64,000 nt of DNA from assembly GCA_964552655.1 (NCBI GenBank), contig CAZKHG010000008.1, positions 37,674-101,673 on the forward strand, in the 5' to 3' direction. The position numbers and the translations under genes were made by a program. The notes beneath the pieces are model-generated. The model did no database searches. It saw nothing but the letters and a program-made list of their open reading frames with translations, and had not been told where the DNA came from. This document shows, in pieces, positions 58,936 through 64,000 of this stretch; position 1 is the stretch's first letter; the number at the start of each line of letters is the position of its first letter. Source of the stretch: CAZKHG01 sp964552655. GTDB lineage: Bacteria > Bacteroidota > Bacteroidia > Bacteroidales > Tenuifilaceae.

Positions 58936-59272
58936 CATTACTGAGCAACTTATATTTTATTATACCAAAACCTTTACCCAGTCAATCCCCTACGGGGAAA
59001 TCAACACAGGAAGGTCTGCTTATTTTACAATACTTTATCGCTTACAGCGAAATACAACGTAGCTATTAAAGTGTTATAAAATAGTAGAATATATTATGAA
59101 AAAAATTCTTCGTAGAGCCAACCTATCGGTTGGCAGGGATTAAGGCATTTTGTCGGACAGCAATGATTTTTTAATATAAGTTTAAACAATTGTCAGTTAC
59201 TATTTTGGATGATTGTGATTTATTGGGTTGATAACTTTCCAGCATTTTGCTTGCCAGCAATTATAGCAATCC
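58936..59272. repeat. Intergenic region with several short palindromes
   Basis: No gene seen. It holds TCCCC-TAC-GGGGA (58986-58998) and GCCAACC-TATC-GGTTGGC (59117-59134), both perfect short stems without terminator tails, of the kind scattered as decayed repeat elements. Confidence 0.5.
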
Positions 59273-59280
59273 TAAATTTG
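59273..59280 (+). promoter_or_regulatory. Promoter -7 element for the beta-CASP gene
   Basis: TAAATTTG fits TAnnTTTG. CTTG at 59250-59253 lies exactly 19 bases upstream, one mismatch to TTTG. Leader of 67 bases. Confidence 0.6.
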
Positions 59281-59347
59281 TAAAGACTTTCAGATGGAAG
59301 TAAAATTATTACAACTGCTATTACATATCCATTAAAATTGAAATCAA

Positions 59348-60748
59348 ATGAAAATACAATTCCTGGGCGCAGCTCGTGAAGTTACCGGTAGCAAGCACCT
59401 GATTACCACCCGGAGTGGAAAAAAAATCTTATTGGATTGCGGCATGTTTCAGGGGAAAGGGTTGCAAACCGATGCCATGAACCGGAACCTCGGATTTAAC
59501 CCCGCTGAGATTGACCATATCATCTTATCCCATGCACATATTGATCATTCGGGCCTTATCCCGTTCATCTACAAGCTTGGTTTTAACGGTTCGATAATTT
59601 GCACCAGCGCCACCCGCGATCTTTGCACCATTATGCTGGCCGATTGTGGCCACATTCAGGAAATGGATACCAAAACATTCAACGAGAGAAGGGCAAAAAA
59701 AGGTCTTGAGCCCATTGAACCGATTTACACCCGGCAGGATGCTGTTCGTTGCATGGAACTTTTTATTGGCGTGCCTTATGGCCGAAAATTTTACATTGAT
59801 GAGAACATCAAAGTAAAATTCACCGATACAGGACATCTGCTGGGTGGTGGTGTGGCCAGCATAGAGATAAACGATGGAGGTCAGCTCTACAAAATAGCCT
59901 ATACAGGCGATATTGGCCGTCCGGTTAACCGGATTCTCCGTTCACCCCAACCCTTCCCTCAGGCTGATATTCTCATCACCGAATCAACCTATGGCGACAG
60001 AATTCACGAGAACTCCGATTTTGCCGAGGAACAGCTTCTCAGGGTGGTGGAGGAAACCTGCGTTCAGAAGAAAGGCAAGCTTATTATCCCTTCATTTAGC
60101 GTTGGCCGTACCCAAGAGATAGTTTATTCTTTGAACAATTTCTATAATGCCAAAAGGTTGCCTAAAATTGATATCTATGTGGATAGCCCAATGAGCCTGA
60201 ATGCCACCAATATTTTCCGCATGCACCCCGAATGTTTCAATGAGCACATCCTCAAGGTGATGGAAACCGATCCAGATCCCTTTGGGTTCAATAGCCTGCA
60301 GTACATTCAGAATGTGGCTGAATCTAAAAAGCTCAATAATACCAAAAAACCGTGTATGATTATCTCTGCATCAGGGATGATGGAGGCCGGCAGGGTGAAG
60401 CATCACCTGGCAAACAGCATTGAAAACCCCAGAAATACTGTTTTGGCCGTGGGGTATTGTGCCCCAACTACCCTGGGCGCAAAAATCCTGCGTGGCGATA
60501 AGCAGGTTTCCATTTTTGGTAGAATTCTGGAAGTTAAAGCCGATATACGCCGCATTGAGGCGTTTAGCGGACATGCCGATTATAAAGAAATAATCAGCTT
60601 CCTGAAATGCCAGAACCCTGATCTGGTTCAAAAATCATTCATTGTACATGGCGATTTCTCTGCCCAACAGTTCTTTAAGGCAGAACTTGAAAAAGAAGGG
60701 TACCGGAACATCTGCATACCGGAAATGGGTGAGGAGGTTGAAATTTAG
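59348..60748 (+). CDS. MBL-fold metallo-hydrolase with beta-CASP and RMMBL domains
   Basis: A 466-aa zinc enzyme. The metal motif is SHAHIDHSG (His62, His64, Asp66, His67), 'FTDTGHLLGG' gives the next His, and the C-terminal RNA-specificity module ends 'FSGHADYKEIISFL' and 'VHGDFSAQQFF'. 'MIISASGMMEAGRVKHHL' is the beta-CASP motif B. It is similar to bacterial YsgA/MBL RNA exonucleases and CPSF-like proteins, acting on RNA. A stand-alone gene with its own promoter. Confidence 0.92.
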   Translation: MKIQFLGAAREVTGSKHLITTRSGKKILLDCGMFQGKGLQTDAMNRNLGFNPAEIDHIILSHAHIDHSGLIPFIYKLGFNGSIICTSATRDLCTIMLADCGHIQEMDTKTFNERRAKKGLEPIEPIYTRQDAVRCMELFIGVPYGRKFYIDENIKVKFTDTGHLLGGGVASIEINDGGQLYKIAYTGDIGRPVNRILRSPQPFPQADILITESTYGDRIHENSDFAEEQLLRVVEETCVQKKGKLIIPSFSVGRTQEIVYSLNNFYNAKRLPKIDIYVDSPMSLNATNIFRMHPECFNEHILKVMETDPDPFGFNSLQYIQNVAESKKLNNTKKPCMIISASGMMEAGRVKHHLANSIENPRNTVLAVGYCAPTTLGAKILRGDKQVSIFGRILEVKADIRRIEAFSGHADYKEIISFLKCQNPDLVQKSFIVHGDFSAQQFFKAELEKEGYRNICIPEMGEEVEI

Positions 60749-60770
60749 CTGCGTGAATTATTCTATCAAA

Positions 60771-61706
60771 TTATTTACCAGTGAGGTTATGTAAAATTTT
60801 GATGAGCTGCACCCTGCTCTGGGTATTAGTTTTACTGTAAATCCTTGAGGTATGATCCTTAACCGTTTGCAGGCTTATAAAGAGTTTATCGGCAATTTGC
60901 TGATTTGTGAGACCATTGTAAATTTCAACAATTATATCCTTCTCCCTTGAGGTGATCTCATAGGTTATACAGAAATCATCAATTGAAACAATCGCTTCAG
61001 GTTTATTAACCAGCGATGCCAGGTTTGCAAAATACCTGAAATAAACCGAATATAGCCCATTGCCAGCAAAGAAGATAAGAATAAATATCAGGGCGACATA
61101 TATTCTGGAATCATTGTAAAAATAGATCAATAAACTTTCAAGGATGGTTACCACAAGCAGAATGAAAATAATATTTCTCAGCTGATTTTTATGTAGTTTG
61201 CGATTATTGGCAGCTGTAATTAGGAATGTTATACCGATTATTGAATAGATGATATTTAGGGTAAAATAGTAGTATTTGATTAATGCCAGTGATTGAAATT
61301 GTGCGTATTTATTTATCATGAATCCGAGCCCGAAAAATATCATGGCATTCAGAATCAGGAACCAAATTATAATCTTGTTGATATTTTTCCTGCCGGAAAT
61401 TTCCCTGGTGAATTTGATCAGCATAAACCATCCAAAAACCAGGAAAGGCATTCCCAAATAGACCATAATGTTGGTTATCCTTTTCATCAGATCGGGTGAA
61501 ACGTAAGGCGATAAAAATGAGTTGACGAATACCTGCCCCCAAAGTGCATAGAACCCAAAAGTGAAGAAGAAGATTTGCATGTACATCATAGCCGATAGGT
61601 AATCAGACTTATACCGGTCTCTTAGCTGGTAAGAAATCAGGATGCTTCCCGTTGCGATGCCCACGGAAACAATAAAGATCAGGGTGATTATATAGCTTAA
61701 CATCAA
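60771..61706 (-). CDS. Membrane-bound LuxR-type transcriptional regulator
   Basis: A 311-aa protein with six or seven membrane helices (about 1-235) and a C-terminal LuxR/GerE HTH (about 245-311, 'ITSREKDIIVEIYNGLTNQQ', 'IADKLFISLQTVKDHTSRIY'). There is no receiver or ligand domain, so the membrane part is the likely sensor. It resembles a one-component membrane regulator. Target unknown; its neighbours on both sides are read in the opposite direction. Confidence 0.8.
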   Translation of the reverse strand: MMLSYIITLIFIVSVGIATGSILISYQLRDRYKSDYLSAMMYMQIFFFTFGFYALWGQVFVNSFLSPYVSPDLMKRITNIMVYLGMPFLVFGWFMLIKFTREISGRKNINKIIIWFLILNAMIFFGLGFMINKYAQFQSLALIKYYYFTLNIIYSIIGITFLITAANNRKLHKNQLRNIIFILLVVTILESLLIYFYNDSRIYVALIFILIFFAGNGLYSVYFRYFANLASLVNKPEAIVSIDDFCITYEITSREKDIIVEIYNGLTNQQIADKLFISLQTVKDHTSRIYSKTNTQSRVQLIKILHNLTGK

Positions 61707-61831
61707 CTAAAGATAAAAAAAGTTTTTTAAGCGCTATAAAATTATTCAGTACTAAAGTATTGGTGTGCATACCAAAGTAGGAAATTTTTAAATCACTACT
61801 TAAGTATGAAGTTACCTGCGGCCCTGAAAAC

Positions 61832-61839
61832 TAATTTTG
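61832..61839 (+). promoter_or_regulatory. Promoter -7 element
   Basis: TAATTTTG fits TAnnTTTG, 37 bases before the ATG at 61877. No clear -33 element. Confidence 0.55.
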
Positions 61840-61876
61840 GGGTGTATTTAAAATGTAAAACTAAAATTTAATTGTT

Positions 61877-62593
61877 ATGGAAAATACAGAAAGAAAAAAC
61901 TTATTGCCAACATTTGGCAGCAGCTTTGAAAATGGATGGAAAACAATGAGCAGCAATTTCCTTATTCTTTTTCTGGTAGTCATAATAATGGGTATTGTAC
62001 AGGCACCCACTAACCTTGTACATTTTAACGTAGATCCAGCTGATTTTCACAATACTGATTTTAAGTTCTTCAACTTTTTACATACTGAGTTACTGGCTTT
62101 AGGAGTCATTGCCCTATTCCTTGGTATTTTTGCTTTGGCTTACATCCTACTAATAGTACCAATATTCAAATTTGGGGCAAATTTTATGTATGTTCAGGCA
62201 ACAAGAGGTATTCGGCCTGAGTTTGATATTTTGATTAAAGGGTTTAAGGAGAACTACCTTCATATTGTTTTAGCTAACCTGTTAACCGCATCGTTGGTGA
62301 TGATGGGGTTCATTGCGTTGATAGTACCAGGAATAATAATACTCTGCAGGCTTTCATTCGTATCGTATTTGGTAATGGATAAAAAGCTCGACCCGATTGT
62401 GGCAGTTGAGGAGAGCTGGAGGTTAACGAGAGGTCACGGCTGGACTATTCTTGCCATGGGGATTGTATCGTTTTTTATTGTAATTCTTGGGTTTATGATG
62501 TGCTTTGTTGGAGTATTTCCTGCCGTAATCTGGGTTAAAAGTTCCTTCGCAAACCTGTACCAGGCTGTGTTGATTGAAAGGGAGGTTCAATAG
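61877..62593 (+). CDS. Polytopic membrane protein (GPDPase membrane-domain/YciC-like)
   Basis: A 238-aa protein with five or six membrane segments. 'IALIVPGIIILCRLSFVSYL' followed by 'VAVEESWRLTRGHGWTIL' is the core of the glycerophosphodiester-phosphodiesterase membrane-domain/YciC superfamily of unknown function. The N-terminus ('FGSSFENGWKTMSSNFLILF') is typical. It has its own promoter and ends at a strong terminator. Confidence 0.75.
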   Translation: MENTERKNLLPTFGSSFENGWKTMSSNFLILFLVVIIMGIVQAPTNLVHFNVDPADFHNTDFKFFNFLHTELLALGVIALFLGIFALAYILLIVPIFKFGANFMYVQATRGIRPEFDILIKGFKENYLHIVLANLLTASLVMMGFIALIVPGIIILCRLSFVSYLVMDKKLDPIVAVEESWRLTRGHGWTILAMGIVSFFIVILGFMMCFVGVFPAVIWVKSSFANLYQAVLIEREVQ

Positions 62594-62616
62594 GTTTTGC
62601 GTTCTAGTTAAACAAG

Positions 62617-62645
62617 ACCGCCTGATTGAAAATCAGGCGGTTTCT
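62617..62645. terminator. Bidirectional intrinsic terminator
   Basis: ACCGCCTGATT (62617-62627) pairs with AATCAGGCGGT (62631-62641), an 11-bp perfect stem with a 3-base loop. TTCTTTT follows on the plus strand and CTTGTTT on the minus, so both convergent genes may end here. Confidence 0.85.
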
Positions 62646-62646
62646 T

Positions 62647-63501
62647 TTACTGGGTGCAGGTTATATCAACCCCATGGTTATCCCAGCAATGCCAGTTGTT
62701 ATCCTGAAATCTGTGGTAAGCCTTAACATGCCCATAGTAAAGTGTAGTGCTCCATTCAATGTAGGTGTCGTTAAACTGCTGGCTGTTAAAGTTGTAGCTG
62801 TGAACCGTGTAATAGGCATCGAAATAGTTGCTTTGCAACCCGAAAATCAGGTAGCTGCCATTAAACAGATCTGTTACACGATTATCATTTAGGCTCCTAA
62901 CATAGGTGTACTGAACCTGCCCAACAGTCTGCCCCGATTTTTCCCAATCAATCTGCAGAACCTGCTCCTGGTAAATGTTGCTATGGTAGAGAATCCATTG
63001 ACCACCGGAACCATCAAGTTTTGAGGTTCCCTCAAACCATTTAAATTCGGGAAACCCGTTATCGCCTGATTTGCTAAGGTTCATTTCCCATTTGATATCA
63101 CTGCTGCGGATTTCCCCGGTAAGCCTTGCAGAATAGGTGCCACTCAGAGTGCTAACATCGTATTTCCATTCCCATTTGGCTTTCCCCAGATATTCCGGTT
63201 TTTGGTTAAACGATGCATAGAATGAGGTTACAGGGATTGCAAGGGTAACGGTAAGCAATGTATTCCAAAATAAAACTGTGCCGGCTGCAAATTGCCAGTT
63301 AGCTGAGGTTTGATACCCTTTAATAAATCCTGGATCATCCATATCTGATGCTGATTTGGTTTGTACTTTAAACTTACTGAAGTCAACCATCATGCTCTCG
63401 TAAGGAGGAAGTTTTGGCGGTGTATCCTCTGTTTTTTCACACCCAAAGTAAACAGGAATCATTAGCAGTGATCCCATTATGAATAAGATGAGTTTTTTCA
63501 T
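62647..63501 (-). CDS. Lipoprotein of unknown function
   Basis: A 284-aa lipoprotein (signal peptide about 1-20, lipobox YFGC) with a beta-rich mature part: 'LPPYESMMVDFSKFKV' and 'WFEGTSKLDGSGGQWILYHS', also 'TLSGTYSARLTGEIRSSDIK'. No family recognised; a lipocalin- or jelly-roll-like fold is possible. 56 bp separate it from the DCC-type gene upstream. Confidence 0.7.
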   Translation of the reverse strand: MKKLILFIMGSLLMIPVYFGCEKTEDTPPKLPPYESMMVDFSKFKVQTKSASDMDDPGFIKGYQTSANWQFAAGTVLFWNTLLTVTLAIPVTSFYASFNQKPEYLGKAKWEWKYDVSTLSGTYSARLTGEIRSSDIKWEMNLSKSGDNGFPEFKWFEGTSKLDGSGGQWILYHSNIYQEQVLQIDWEKSGQTVGQVQYTYVRSLNDNRVTDLFNGSYLIFGLQSNYFDAYYTVHSYNFNSQQFNDTYIEWSTTLYYGHVKAYHRFQDNNWHCWDNHGVDITCTQ

Positions 63502-63557
63502 GGTTTTTTTAATTTGATGTGAAATTTACAAAAAATATTCGCCTAAATCAATTAAGA

Positions 63558-63941
63558 TCATAAAAATTGGCAGAAAGGATGCATAGCGCAAACATCTTTT
63601 CTGCCAAAAACTCTGTACCTGATCTTTGCAATCAGATCGTAAATTGAATCCCGGATGAATTTTGGAATAACAATTAACCCATAGCTTATCCTCCATATTC
63701 CGCCCATATCCTTTAGAATTTCCAGTATAGCATCAGATCGGAGAAAGTATGTATTCTCCCTGATATAGACCAGAGAGTCAGTTTTTGGAGAACTAATGTT
63801 AAATTCGTTCAGCAATTTTTGCCCATTTTTTGATTGGATAGGAGTGAATCTGAACAAACCCCTTGTATCCCTTTTAAAGATAAACCTTACGGAACCATTA
63901 CAAAGGTTGCAAAATCCATCAAAGAGAATGATTCTGGTCAT
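63558..63941 (-). CDS. Thiol-disulfide oxidoreductase, DCC family (DUF393)
   Basis: From the ATG at 63941 it is a 127-aa protein starting MTRIILFDGFCNLCNGSVRF, the hallmark DxxCxxC motif. 'SDAILEILKDMGGIWRISYG' and 'GRKDVCAMHP' are standard for the family. It is a redox protein of uncertain substrate. A longer frame to 63980 lies within upstream non-coding sequence. Confidence 0.85.
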   Translation of the reverse strand: MTRIILFDGFCNLCNGSVRFIFKRDTRGLFRFTPIQSKNGQKLLNEFNISSPKTDSLVYIRENTYFLRSDAILEILKDMGGIWRISYGLIVIPKFIRDSIYDLIAKIRYRVFGRKDVCAMHPFCQFL

Positions 63942-64000
63942 AAAATGCAATATTCCAGTTTCGATATAACTAAAAAACATTGATTTTCCCGGATTGTTTA

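Overview
The window is AT-rich chromosomal DNA from a member of the Bacteroidetes (Bacteroidota), probably Bacteroidales or a close relative and free-living or facultative. The evidence is family content: a STN/TonB-dependent receptor with DUF4249 and MG2-type partners, DUF5686, DUF5777, DUF4199, LytTR, PqqD and YceI proteins. Promoters carry the Bacteroidetes TAnnTTTG element, twice with a perfect TTTG-N19-TAnnTTTG arrangement (4324 and 27985), and start sites lack clear Shine-Dalgarno sequences. Two 100-N runs (28158 and 28630) show this is a scaffolded draft assembly, and both sit inside a repeated tRNA locus.

Layout. 1-6.8 kb: the end of a glycosyltransferase, an ABC ATPase with a giant FtsX-type permease, and a secreted caspase-family protein. 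6.8-13.1 kb, mostly minus strand: RluA-type pseudouridine synthase with YwbE; an operon of haem-motif lipoproteins, DUF5777 barrel, YceI and OB-fold protein behind a perfect FNR box; then Bcp-RecA. 13.4-17.7 kb: SiaC-like protein, then one operon of split transketolase with a methylglyoxal-synthase-like protein between its halves, ECF sigma factor, membrane partner and a CpxP-like lipoprotein. 17.7-24.6 kb, minus strand: the most unusual locus, a compact seven-gene operon reading 43-aa membrane peptide, PqqD-like protein, ATP-grasp ligase, PLP-dependent decarboxylase, urea-transporter/M23-peptidase fusion, TPR outer-membrane barrel and TPR protein. 24.8-27.9 kb: TPR/PD40/SPOR protein and ClpS. 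28-29.1 kb: tRNA-Ser(GCU) and tRNA-Pro(UGG) with degenerate tRNA copies carrying hairpin insertions. 29.3-35.7 kb: a very AT-rich surface operon (STN TonB receptor, DUF4249 lipoprotein, MG2-like protein) that may be acquired. 37-41 kb: two L,D-transpeptidases and a coiled-coil lipoprotein. 41-47 kb: SDR, aldehyde dehydrogenase and GMC oxidoreductase, SRP RNA, DUF4199 with GT2. 47-53 kb: Omp85-family protein, DUF5686 protein, thioredoxin, DUF302. 53.4-56.8 kb: a double-rhodanese lipoprotein and a decahaem-type cytochrome divergent from a Crp/Fnr regulator, with a perfect TGTGA-N6-TCACA palindrome between them. 57-64 kb: membrane LytTR and LuxR regulators, a methyltransferase, a beta-CASP metallo-hydrolase and membrane proteins.

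How the parts may work together. Perfect FNR-type boxes lie upstream of the haem-lipoprotein/YceI operon (11387) and a small Cys-rich protein (41136), with a near-perfect one upstream of the Crp/Fnr gene itself (56046). This suggests a redox or anaerobic regulon controlled by that regulator or a paralogue. The 17.7-24.6 kb operon has the parts of a peptide- or carrier-tailoring pathway (recognition element, ligase, decarboxylase) joined to envelope export and processing functions. I do not recognise it as a described system and report it as the main candidate. All functions are inferred by reading the sequence; no database search was run.
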